Source: Ramlibacter sp. (GTDB lineage: Bacteria; Pseudomonadota; Gammaproteobacteria; Burkholderiales; Burkholderiaceae_C). From it: a DNA stretch of 64,000 bases. The notes under the pieces are model-generated. The model saw only the letters and a list, made by a program, of their open reading frames with translations. It was not told where the DNA came from and searched no databases. Below are positions 18,204 to 25,583 of the stretch, piece by piece; position 1 is the stretch's first letter, and each line of letters begins with the position of its first letter. Location: the NCBI GenBank assembly GCA_030695945.1, contig JAUYOG010000063.1, forward strand, positions 31,384-95,383, in the 5' to 3' direction. The position numbers and the translations under genes were made by a program.

Positions 18204-19421
18204 TTGAACCAGCTGCAACTGTTCCTGCCCTGCGCCGCCGGCGTCGAGGGCTTCCTGGCCGACGAGGTGCACCGGTTGACGGGCCTGGCCGGCGACGACC
18301 TGCTCACCGGCCGCGGCGGCATCACGCTGCGCGCCTCCTGGCGCGAGGCGATGCGCATCAACCTGCACAGCCGCCTGGCGCAGCGCGTGCTGGTGCAGTT
18401 GTCGCACACGCCTTATCGCGCGGAGCAGGACCTGTACGAGGCTGCTGGCGCGGTGGCCTGGGAAATCTGGTTCACCAACAAGGAAACCTTCAAGGTCGAG
18501 GTGACGGCGCAGCACAGCCCGCTCAAAAGCCTGAACTTCGCGGGCCTGAAGATCAAGGACGCGGTGGCCGACCGGTTCCGCCACAAGAGCGGGGAGCGGC
18601 CCAGCGTCGACACCCAGTGGCCGCACGTGCGCATCTACGCGCACCTGACGAGCGAGCACGCGACGCTCTACATCGACACTTCGGGCGAGCCGCTGTTCAA
18701 GCGCGGCTGGCGCGAGGACAAGGGCGAGGCGCCGCTGAAGGAAACGCTGGCCGCTGCGATGATCGCCGCCAGCGGCTGGGATGCCGCGGCACCGCTGTAC
18801 GACCCGTGCTGCGGCAGCGGCACGATCGCCATCGAAGCGGCGCAAGTCGCCTGCAACATCGCGCCCGGGCAATTGCGCCGCTTCGGCTTCGAGCGGCTGC
18901 TGCCGTACCAGGCCCACGTGTGGAAGGCCTTGTGGGAGGAAGCGAAGGCGCAGCAGCGGCCGCCGACGGCGCCCGTGTTCGGCAGCGACGTGGCCTTCCG
19001 CATGGTCGATTTCGCGCAGCGCAACGCCGAGCGCGCGGGCGTGGCCGATGCCATCCAGTTTCGTGGCGGGGATGCGCTGCAGCGCATGCCGCCCTCCGAT
19101 ACGCCGGGCGTGATGCTGGTGAACCCGCCCTACGGCGAGCGGATCGAGACCGCGGGCGTGGCCGGCCGCAGCCAGGGCGGGCGCGAGCGCGCCGAGACCG
19201 AGGACGGCGGCGACTTCTTCACCCAGCTGGCCGCGCACTGGAAGAGGAACTATCCGGGCTGGACCGCGTGGGTGCTCACGCCCGACCTCAAGCTGCCTTC
19301 GCGCATGCGTTTGAAGGAATCGCGGCGGGTGCCGATGTGGAACGGCCCGATCGAGTGCCGGTTGTTCCGCTTCGACATGGTCCGGGGATCGGCGAGGAAA
19401 GATGCCAACACTGGTTCTTGA
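18204..19421 (+). CDS. THUMP-domain rRNA guanine-N2 methyltransferase (RlmL N-terminal type)
   Basis: A 405-residue class I SAM-dependent RNA methyltransferase. An N-terminal THUMP RNA-binding domain (to about residue 165) is followed by the Rossmann domain with the SAM motif YDPCCGSGTIAIEAA and the catalytic NPPYGER motif. It corresponds to the N-terminal half of E. coli RlmKL, which makes m2G2445 in 23S rRNA. The separate C-terminal RlmK half is absent, as is usual outside enterics. The start is a TTG at 18204 with GAGAAAG upstream, giving LQLFLPCAAGVE, which fits the family. Its 3' end overlaps the PIN gene by 20 bases. Confidence 0.88.
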   Translation: MNQLQLFLPCAAGVEGFLADEVHRLTGLAGDDLLTGRGGITLRASWREAMRINLHSRLAQRVLVQLSHTPYRAEQDLYEAAGAVAWEIWFTNKETFKVEVTAQHSPLKSLNFAGLKIKDAVADRFRHKSGERPSVDTQWPHVRIYAHLTSEHATLYIDTSGEPLFKRGWREDKGEAPLKETLAAAMIAASGWDAAAPLYDPCCGSGTIAIEAAQVACNIAPGQLRRFGFERLLPYQAHVWKALWEEAKAQQRPPTAPVFGSDVAFRMVDFAQRNAERAGVADAIQFRGGDALQRMPPSDTPGVMLVNPPYGERIETAGVAGRSQGGRERAETEDGGDFFTQLAAHWKRNYPGWTAWVLTPDLKLPSRMRLKESRRVPMWNGPIECRLFRFDMVRGSARKDANTGS

Positions 19422-19812
19422 CACCAACATCGTGCTGGACCTGTTCGTCTTTTCGGACGTGCGTACGCGCGCGCTGCACGAGCACCTGGAGCAGGGCCGC
19501 GCGGAGTGGCTTTCCACGGCACCGATGCGCGACGAACTCGAACGCGTCCTGGCCTATGCGCACATCGAGTCCCGGCTGTATTTCTATCGATTGCAGGCGG
19601 GCGACGTGCTCGCGCGCTTCGACCGGCACGCGCGCATCGTCGACGTGCCCGGCAAGGCGCCCGTGACCTGCAAGGATCCCGACGACCAGAAGTTCATCGA
19701 CCTCGCCGTGGCGCATCGCTGCATGCTGCTGAGCAAGGACGCCGCAGTGCTGGCGATGACGAAGCGGCTGGCGCAGTTTGAAGTGATCGCTGCGCCGGTG
19801 ATGCCGGCCTAG
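19402..19812 (+). CDS. PIN-domain protein, putative toxin of the COG1569 type
   Basis: A 136-residue PIN domain: LVLDTNIVLDLF with the first acidic metal ligand, a mid-protein acidic position in MRDELERVLA, and CKDPDDQKFIDLA with LLSKDAAVL near the end. PIN proteins are Mg-dependent ribonucleases; this subgroup is annotated as putative toxin-antitoxin toxins, yet no antitoxin-sized gene is adjacent. It begins within the end of the methyltransferase gene, so it is cotranslated with it, and a role in RNA metabolism is equally possible. It converges with, and overlaps by four bases, the dehalogenase gene. Confidence 0.8.
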   Translation: MPTLVLDTNIVLDLFVFSDVRTRALHEHLEQGRAEWLSTAPMRDELERVLAYAHIESRLYFYRLQAGDVLARFDRHARIVDVPGKAPVTCKDPDDQKFIDLAVAHRCMLLSKDAAVLAMTKRLAQFEVIAAPVMPA

Positions 19813-20711
19813 GCGAAGAACGCGCGCAGCGCCTGCGCCGTTTCCTGGTGCAGCTCCTCGGGGATGAAGTGCCCGGCCGGCAGGCATTCGCCTTCTACCC
19901 GCCCGGCGCATTGCGCCTGCCAGAGCTCGACGGGCTTGAACAATTTCTCGACGACGCCGTTGCGGCCCCATAGCACCAGCATGTCGCGCGCCACCTTCTC
20001 ACCGCGGGCGCGGCTTTCACGGTCGTGGTCGAGGTCGATGCCGGCGCTGGCACGGTAGTCCTCGCAGGCTGCGTGGATGGACTCCGCGCGGCAGAAGCAC
20101 CGTTCGTATTCGGCCAGCGCCTGCGGCTCGATGTAGCCGAGCCCGGTGGCGCCCCACCCGCCCAGCTTGACGTGCAGGTATTGGCGGGCGTTCGGGCCGA
20201 TCATGAACTCGGGCAGCGGCGACGGCTGGATCAGGTGGAACCAGTGGTAGTAGTAGCGCGCGAACGCCATGTCGGTTGCGTTGTACATGTCCAGCGTCGG
20301 CGCGATGTCGATCACGCACAGCTTGCGCACGCGCTGGGGATGGTCCAGCGCCATGCGGTGCGCGACCCGCCCGCCGCGGTCATGGCCGCACAGTTGGAAG
20401 TGCCCCGCGCCCAGCGTCACCATCAGCTGCACCATGTCCTCGCCCATCGCGCGCTTGCTGTAGTTGCTGTGGTCGGCCAGGCCCGGCGCCTTGGCCGAAT
20501 CGCCGTAACCGCGCAGGTCGGGCATGATCAGGAAGTAATCGTCCTTCAGGTGCTGTGCGACGCGATGCCAGATCGCATGGGTCTGCGGGAAGCCGTGCAA
20601 CAGCAGCAAGGCAGGCTTGTCGCGCTGTCCGCCGAAGCGCGCGAAGATTTCGGTGCCGTTCAGCGTGAAGCGGCCCTGCTCGAACCCCTCGAACCAGGCG
20701 CCGGCACTCAC
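19809..20711 (-). CDS. Alpha/beta hydrolase of the fluoroacetate (haloacetate) dehalogenase type
   Basis: A 300-residue alpha/beta hydrolase that keeps the fluoroacetate dehalogenase pattern. It has an oxyanion-loop HGFPQTHAIW, nucleophile D111 in GHDRGGR with R112 and R115 (carboxylate binding), D135 in VIDIAPT, a halide pocket at H156-W157 (YYYHWFHL) with W186 and Y219, and H281 in PAGHFIPEE. In the Rhodopseudomonas enzyme these roles are held by D110, R111, R114, D134, H155, W156, W185, Y219 and H280. It should hydrolyse 2-haloacids or related esters. The GTG start overlaps the stop of the upstream SnoaL-like gene (GTGA), so the two are coupled. Confidence 0.85.
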   Translation of the reverse strand: MSAGAWFEGFEQGRFTLNGTEIFARFGGQRDKPALLLLHGFPQTHAIWHRVAQHLKDDYFLIMPDLRGYGDSAKAPGLADHSNYSKRAMGEDMVQLMVTLGAGHFQLCGHDRGGRVAHRMALDHPQRVRKLCVIDIAPTLDMYNATDMAFARYYYHWFHLIQPSPLPEFMIGPNARQYLHVKLGGWGATGLGYIEPQALAEYERCFCRAESIHAACEDYRASAGIDLDHDRESRARGEKVARDMLVLWGRNGVVEKLFKPVELWQAQCAGRVEGECLPAGHFIPEELHQETAQALRAFFA

Positions 20712-21199
20712 TTCGGAGCCTTCGCCAGGAACCGTTCCAGGTTCGCGCCCGCCTGGCCGCGCACCTTGCCGCGCAGCATCGGTGTCCAGCCCAGCAGCAC
20801 GCCCGGCGCGCCGAGCGCTTGGCGCGACCAGCGCCAGAAGTCGAAGCGGTCCTGGTGGCGCACGATCTGGCCGGCGGGGTTGAACTCGAATTGCGCGTCG
20901 ATGCTGTTGTCGACGATGCGGCCGGTGGCGCTGAAGCGGTAATGCGCGTCCCAGTGGGCTCGCCCGCCCGCCGCGTCGGCCTGCACGTCGCGGTACTGGA
21001 GCTTCCACACGTCGGCGCCCCTGGCCCGCGTGGCGTCGCACAGCATGCGCCACATGCCGGCCACCTCGCGCTTGCCGCGCAGCGAGAAGACCTCGTCGTC
21101 GAACGCAACGTCGTCCGCGTAGCACCGGGCCATGGTGTCGGGATCGAGCCGCGCGAAGGCGCCGTAGAACGTCTCGAGGGTCTGCTGGTTCGGGTGCAT
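20708..21199 (-). CDS. SnoaL/NTF2-like small protein
   Basis: A 163-residue protein with the NTF2-like cone fold: TLETFYGAFARLDPDTMARC, YADDVAFDDEVF, AHWDAHYRFSATGRIVDN and QIVRHQDRFDFWRW. Many such proteins are isomerases, dehydratases or binding modules, and a ketosteroid-isomerase-like role is possible. It has no signal peptide. It is translationally coupled to the dehalogenase-like gene downstream, and a LysR gene ends 15 bases upstream of its start, so all three form one operon. The function is not assigned beyond the fold. Confidence 0.8.
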   Translation of the reverse strand: MHPNQQTLETFYGAFARLDPDTMARCYADDVAFDDEVFSLRGKREVAGMWRMLCDATRARGADVWKLQYRDVQADAAGGRAHWDAHYRFSATGRIVDNSIDAQFEFNPAGQIVRHQDRFDFWRWSRQALGAPGVLLGWTPMLRGKVRGQAGANLERFLAKAPK

Positions 21200-21214
21200 C
21201 TTGTCTTCCGGGGA

Positions 21215-22102
21215 TCAATGGAGGGCTTTGGGAACTGCAGCCGCGAGGAAATCGTACACCGCCCGGATGCGCCGGCTGGTGCGGATCTCGCGGTGGACGG
21301 TCAGCCAGATCGGCAGCGGCGGGATCCTGAGGCTCGGCAGGAGGGGCACCAGCTGGGTATCGAGGCGCGCCAGGTAGTCGGCGACGAAGCCCACGCCCAG
21401 TCCCGCGCGGACGGCCTCCCAGTAGGCGACGAGGTCGTCAGTGCGGAAGGCGAAGGCCTCGCGTCGCACCGGCAAGCCGGCCGCTGCGAAGCCCCGCACC
21501 ACCGCCTCGTCCTTGTCGTGGCCGATCAGCTCGTGCGCCAGCAGGTCCGCCGGCTCGCGCGGCGTGCCGCGCCGTCGCAGGTAGTCGCGGTGGGCATAGG
21601 TGCCGAGCGTGACCTTGGCGATGCGCTTCGCGACCAGCGAGGCCTGTTGGGGCTGCACCATTCGCAGCGCGATGTCGGCCTCCCGCCGCAACAGGTTGCT
21701 CACCTGGTTGCTGGCGACCAGTTCCACCTGCACCTCGGGCAGGGCCAGCCGCATCTGCGCCAGCACCGGCGGCATCACGAAGCAGGCCACGGGCTGGCTG
21801 GCGGTGATGCGGACGGTGCCGGAAACCCCTTCGTCGCCGCGAGGCACGCTGCGGGCCACCTGGTAGGCCGCTTCCTCCATGGCGCGCGCGGAGTCGGCCA
21901 GGCGCAGCGCGGCTTCGGTGGGCAGCAGGCCGCGCCCGGTGCGCTCGAACAGCACCGTGCCCAGCTGGCTTTCCAGTTCCGCGATGTGGCGCCCCAGCGT
22001 CGGCTGCGTAGACCCCAGCGCCCGGGCAGCGCCCAGCAGGCTGCCGTGGTCCAGCGCGGCGAGGAAGGAGCGGACCAGGCCCCAGTCGAAGTTGTTATTC
22101 AT
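21215..22102 (-). CDS. LysR-family transcriptional regulator
   Basis: A 295-residue LysR protein starting at MNNNFDWGLVRSFLAALD. The helix-turn-helix is SLLGAARALGSTQPTLGRHI, followed by FERTGRGLLPTEAAL and the effector domain (TVRITASQPVACFVMPPVLA). It heads an operon with the SnoaL-like and dehalogenase-like genes and is divergent from the nitroreductase-like gene, so it could control either side. A longer reading from 22159 adds residues that do not look like LysR and is rejected. Confidence 0.9.
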   Translation of the reverse strand: MNNNFDWGLVRSFLAALDHGSLLGAARALGSTQPTLGRHIAELESQLGTVLFERTGRGLLPTEAALRLADSARAMEEAAYQVARSVPRGDEGVSGTVRITASQPVACFVMPPVLAQMRLALPEVQVELVASNQVSNLLRREADIALRMVQPQQASLVAKRIAKVTLGTYAHRDYLRRRGTPREPADLLAHELIGHDKDEAVVRGFAAAGLPVRREAFAFRTDDLVAYWEAVRAGLGVGFVADYLARLDTQLVPLLPSLRIPPLPIWLTVHREIRTSRRIRAVYDFLAAAVPKALH

Positions 22103-22191
22103 CAATGAATAGCTGGTATGGACAGTTAAGCAATTGTGGAATATCGCCGGCGTTTCCACAATGGCCTATCGCAACCGATCCACAGCACGCC

Positions 22192-23376
22192 ATGCCAAGT
22201 CCTTCGCTCCCCCCCATGGACCGGCGCCGGTTCATCCGCGTCGCCGGCGGCGGCGTCATTGCTGCTGCCGCATCGCTGCCGCTCGCCGGCTGTTCCGACA
22301 CGTACCCGTCCGAGGCGGTGCAAGCGTGGCAGGGACCGGCTCCCGGCGAAAGTGACGTGCGCCGCTGGGTCCTGGCGTACGCGATCCTCGCGCCGCATTC
22401 GCACAACCTGCAGTCCTGGCTGGTGGACCTGGGTGTGCCCGGCGAGATCATGCTGTATTGCGACCTCCAGCGGCTGCTGCCCGAGACCGACCCGTTCTCG
22501 CGCCAGATCATGATGAGCCACGGCACCTTCCTGGAGCTGCTGGACCTCGCGGCCCGGCGCCGGGGAATGCGCGCGGAGATCGAGCTGTTCCCGCAGGGCG
22601 AATTCGGGCCGCGCCAGCTGGACAAGCGGCCGGTCGCGCGGGTTCGCCTTTCGCAAGACGCCGGCATCCGCCCGGACCCGCTGTTCGACCAGGTCCTGCG
22701 GCGCCGCACCAACCGCGAAGCGTACGAGCCGCGCGAGCCGTCGGCCGAGGCCCTGCGCGCGATCGCCGCCAGCGTCGCGGCGCACCGCGTGCGCGCCGGC
22801 TTCACCGCGGGAGGCGGGAGCGCTTTGCGCCAGCACCGGGCCATCGCCAGCGAGGCGTGGCGCATCGAACTGGAGACGCCGCGCACCATCCTCGAGTCGT
22901 ACAACGTGCTGCGGGTTGGTCCGCGCGAGATCGCGCAGCACCGTGACGGCCTGTCGATCAACGCGCCTCTGGTGCGCGCGCTCACGGCGCTGGGGCTGTT
23001 CGACCGCAGCAAGGCCCCGGCGCCCGGCGACGCCGCCATCGCGGGGCAGGTCAAGGACTTCAACGCGAAGATCGCCGCGACGCCCGCTTTTTTCTGGCTG
23101 GTGACGCAGGGCAACGATCGCCGCACACAAGTCGACGCTGGACGCGCTTATGCGCGCGCGCAGCTCGCGGCGACGGCGCAGGGCCTGTCGATGCAGCCGC
23201 TGTCGCAAGCGCTGCAGGAGTACCCCGAGCAGGCCGGGACTTACGCCGCGATCCACGCGTTGCTCGAGGCGCCCCCGCCCGCCCACACCGTGCAGATGTG
23301 GGCCCGCGTCGGTTATGCGCCGCCGGTGCAGCCGGCGCCGCGGCGCGGCGTCGATGCGCACATCGTGCGCGCCTGA
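22192..23376 (+). CDS. Tat-exported nitroreductase-fold (Acg-type) protein
   Basis: A 394-residue protein with a twin-arginine signal (MDRRRFIRVAGGG, then a hydrophobic run and LAGC). The body resembles the Acg family of nitroreductase-fold flavoproteins: HSHNLQSWLVDL near the start, RRRTNREAYEPREPS in the middle, and a C-terminal AATAQGLSMQPLSQALQEY. Such proteins bind FMN, but catalysis is unproven for most. The LAGC could also be a lipobox. Two starts are possible: 22192, used here, and 22216, which begins directly at MDRRRF. It is divergent from the LysR gene at 22102. Confidence 0.75.
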   Translation: MPSPSLPPMDRRRFIRVAGGGVIAAAASLPLAGCSDTYPSEAVQAWQGPAPGESDVRRWVLAYAILAPHSHNLQSWLVDLGVPGEIMLYCDLQRLLPETDPFSRQIMMSHGTFLELLDLAARRRGMRAEIELFPQGEFGPRQLDKRPVARVRLSQDAGIRPDPLFDQVLRRRTNREAYEPREPSAEALRAIAASVAAHRVRAGFTAGGGSALRQHRAIASEAWRIELETPRTILESYNVLRVGPREIAQHRDGLSINAPLVRALTALGLFDRSKAPAPGDAAIAGQVKDFNAKIAATPAFFWLVTQGNDRRTQVDAGRAYARAQLAATAQGLSMQPLSQALQEYPEQAGTYAAIHALLEAPPPAHTVQMWARVGYAPPVQPAPRRGVDAHIVRA

Positions 23377-23385
23377 CGGGGCGCC

Positions 23386-23856
23386 TCAGGCGAGCAGCTG
23401 CAGCAGGCGCTCGAGCGCGTATTGCACCGTCGCGGCGCGGACGGCGGCGCGGTCGCCGTCGAAGCGCCTGGTCTCGCTGCTCAAGACGCCGTCGACCATG
23501 AAGCCGAACCACACGGTGCCCACGGGCTTGTCCTTGCTGCCGCCGGTGGGGCCGGCAACGCCGGTGACGGCCACGCTGACCCGAGCCCGCGAATGGCGTA
23601 CCGCGCCGAAGGCCATGGCGCGCGCCACCAACTCGCTCACGGCGCCGTTCGCCTCGATGAGCGCGGGGTCGACGCCCAGCATCTCGGCCTTGGCCTCGTT
23701 CGAATAGGTGACGTAGCCGCGCTCGAACCAGTTGCTCGAGCCCGAGAGATCGGTGCAAGCGGCCGCGATCATGCCGCCGGTGCAGCTCTCGGCGGTGGCC
23801 AGCATCCAGCCCTTGTCCAGCAGCCGGGCGGCCAGTTCGCTCACAGTGTTCACCAT
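23386..23856 (-). CDS. pncC: Nicotinamide-nucleotide amidohydrolase PncC (CinA C-terminal type)
   Basis: A 156-residue stand-alone CinA C-terminal domain. The signature TAESCTGGMIAA lies near residue 21, with YSNEAKAEMLGV and VAVTGVAGPTGGSKDKPVG further on. The enzyme deamidates nicotinamide mononucleotide to nicotinate mononucleotide in pyridine nucleotide salvage. Its ATG overlaps the end of pgpA by seven bases, the usual pgpA-pncC coupling in beta-proteobacteria. Confidence 0.93.
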   Translation of the reverse strand: MVNTVSELAARLLDKGWMLATAESCTGGMIAAACTDLSGSSNWFERGYVTYSNEAKAEMLGVDPALIEANGAVSELVARAMAFGAVRHSRARVSVAVTGVAGPTGGSKDKPVGTVWFGFMVDGVLSSETRRFDGDRAAVRAATVQYALERLLQLLA

Positions 23857-24380
23857 GACCTCCATGCGGCGATCACCAGCAGCGTGCAGAACGCAGCCAC
23901 CAGGTCGTCGAAGATGATGCCGAAGCCGCCGCGCCAGCCGAACCCGTGGAACCGGTTGTCGGCCCAGCCGACCGGGCCCGGCTTGGCGGCGTCGAAGAAT
24001 CGAAAGAGCAGGAACGCGGCCAGCTGGCCCCAGAACCCCGTCGGCATGACCAGCCACAGCACGATCCAGAATGCGATCACCTCGTCCCAGACGATGCTGC
24101 CGGGATCGAGCACGCGCATGTTGGCGGCGGTGACGGTGCAGGCCCACCAGCCGATCGCGAAGGAGGCGGCGATCACCCCGCCGATGGCGGCGGCGTCCAG
24201 CCAGTTCTGCAGCGCGATGTAGGCGGCCCAGGCCCACAAGGTGCCCGCGGTGCCGGGCGCCACCGGCGACAGGCCCGAGCCGAAACCGAGCGCGACGATG
24301 TGCGCCGGGTGCGCAAACATGAAGCGCACCGTGGGCCGCGCCGTCGGCGGCCGAAACGGGACGTCTAGGGGAGTGGTCAT
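23850..24380 (-). CDS. pgpA: Phosphatidylglycerophosphatase A
   Basis: A 176-residue inner-membrane enzyme with several membrane helices. The family motifs are GSGLSPVAPGTAGTLWA near the N-terminus, DPGSIVWDEVIAFW, and RFFDAAKPGPVGWAD with the final FDDLVAAF. It removes the phosphate from phosphatidylglycerophosphate to make phosphatidylglycerol. The start MTTPLDVPFRPP is chosen because a longer upstream reading is unrelated. The ATG at 24380 overlaps the stop of the LysR remnant (ATGA), so it is now expressed behind a broken gene. Confidence 0.93.
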   Translation of the reverse strand: MTTPLDVPFRPPTARPTVRFMFAHPAHIVALGFGSGLSPVAPGTAGTLWAWAAYIALQNWLDAAAIGGVIAASFAIGWWACTVTAANMRVLDPGSIVWDEVIAFWIVLWLVMPTGFWGQLAAFLLFRFFDAAKPGPVGWADNRFHGFGWRGGFGIIFDDLVAAFCTLLVIAAWRSW

Positions 24381-24724
24381 CGCGCGGTGCCGAACCATTC
24401 GGCCCAGTAATCGATGCAGGCCTTGATCTTGGGCAGCCGGTGGCGGCCGCCCGCGGTCACCGCATACACGGCCACCGGCCGCGGGTCGACGAATTTTTCC
24501 AGCACGGGCACCAAGTGCCTGCGCGCCACGAGCGCGTCGCCCACGAGCGTGGCCAGCCGCCCGATGCCCAGGCCCTGCAGCACCATCGTCGCCGCCATGT
24601 TGGTGTCGTTGGTGCGCCACTGCCCCTCGGCCGTGTCGTCGAACTGGAGATCCCGCATGCGGCAATGGTAACCATGCACTGCCCGCCCGCTTTGCATGCC
24701 GTGCAACACCCATTTGCGGGCCAT
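24377..24724 (-). pseudogene. Truncated LysR remnant (effector-domain end only)
   Basis: A 115-residue frame that matches only the C-terminal third of a LysR effector domain: WRTNDTNMAATMVLQGLGIG, LVPVLEKF, VAVYAVTAGGRHRLPKI and a closing CIDYWAEWF. No helix-turn-helix or first half is present upstream, where a tautomerase fragment lies instead. It cannot act as a regulator. Its stop overlaps the pgpA start by four bases, so translation through the remnant may still feed pgpA. Confidence 0.75.
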
Positions 24725-24792
24725 GCGGTTTCCGGGACGGGCGGCTTTTCCTACAGTCGCTTCACCCCAACGACGACCGAAAGGAAGCCATC

Positions 24793-24960
24793 ATGCACGC
24801 CGATACCGACCGCCTTGCCGAGCTGGCGCAGGCCCTGGCGGCGATCATGGCGGAACTGCTGGGCAAGCGGCCCGCCGTCACCGCCGTCATGATCGAGGAC
24901 CTGCCCGCGGCGCAGTGGTACGTGGGCGGCCTGGACGTGCAGCGCCCGGCGGCGATTACG
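24793..24960 (+). pseudogene. Tautomerase-family gene fragment
   Basis: Reads MHADTDRLAELAQALAAIMA and then LLGKRPAVTAVMIEDLPAAQ, followed by WYVGGLDVQRP. This is the helix and second strand of a 4-oxalocrotonate tautomerase-like protein, ending in the family's W-[YF]-[VI]-GG. The usual Pro-1 strand is missing and the conserved C-terminal half is absent; after about residue 56 the frame continues into unrelated sequence, antisense to the nuclease gene. A good AAGGA ribosome site stands before the ATG, so a short product may still be made. Confidence 0.6.
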
Positions 24961-25015
24961 GTGGCAGGACGCAACTCGAACGCAAGCAGGAGCGCGAAGC
25001 CGTTGCAGCGTGATG

Positions 25016-25582
25016 CTAGGGCCCCGGGTAGCAGGAGCCATGCTGCTTGCGAAAGGTGCGCGGCTCGAGCGGCGCAGCGTCGACCCACAGCCCGCGCCGC
25101 TCGCTGCGGGCGGCCTGCTGCTCCTTCGCGTAGGGGCCGGCATGGCGCCGGAACCCCGACGACCAGGCCCAGCCGTCCGCCACGAGCCAGGACCCCACGT
25201 CCTGACCCTTGACGCTGACGCGCGCCAGCGTCCGCTCGTACTTGTCCTGCGCGCGCACATCGATCTCGACCGGCCGGTGCAACAAGCGCGCCGCCAGCGC
25301 GTCGCGCGCCTGGACGCCGAAGGCCTGGCAGATTTCCGGCGCATCGATGCCTTGCAGCCGCACCTGCAGGGCCGCCCCGGCGCCGGCCGGACGCACCCAG
25401 ATCGTGTCGCCGTCGGTGACGTGCGTGACTCGGCCCTTGAGGGTGCGCGCGTCGGCCCACCCGCTGACTACCAGTAGCAGAAGGGCCAGTACGGGGGCAA
25501 CCGCGGAACCGGCTTTGCCGGGCCGCTGGTTGCGCCCCCTTGAGGGGGAGGCGCCGAAGGCGCTTCGGGGGGGAGCCTTCAC
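25016..25582 (-). CDS. Secreted thermonuclease-like (SNase) protein
   Basis: A 188-residue SNase-family nuclease: HVTDGDTIWV with the first acidic ligand, VRLQGIDAPE with the catalytic Arg region, and DKYERTLARV with the second. A hydrophobic stretch (VLALLLLVVSGWADA) looks like a signal peptide or anchor. The only clear start is a GTG at 25582, one base after the thiL stop, which forces the first 20 or so residues to be read from a repeat-like sequence; a start at a non-standard codon nearer the hydrophobic stretch is possible. It is probably extracytoplasmic and degrades DNA or RNA with calcium. Confidence 0.8.
   Translation of the reverse strand: MKAPPRSAFGASPSRGRNQRPGKAGSAVAPVLALLLLVVSGWADARTLKGRVTHVTDGDTIWVRPAGAGAALQVRLQGIDAPEICQAFGVQARDALAARLLHRPVEIDVRAQDKYERTLARVSVKGQDVGSWLVADGWAWSSGFRRHAGPYAKEQQAARSERRGLWVDAAPLEPRTFRKQHGSCYPGP
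25517..25575. repeat. Degenerate copy of the dispersed repeat (copy 4)
   Basis: Contains GCCGGGCCGC, then CCCCCTTGAGGGGGAGGCGC and a run of seven Gs. It is a weaker match to the elements at 9931, 16535 and 55574. It lies within the 5' end of the SNase reading frame, directly beside thiL. Confidence 0.45.
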
Positions 25583-25583
25583 C

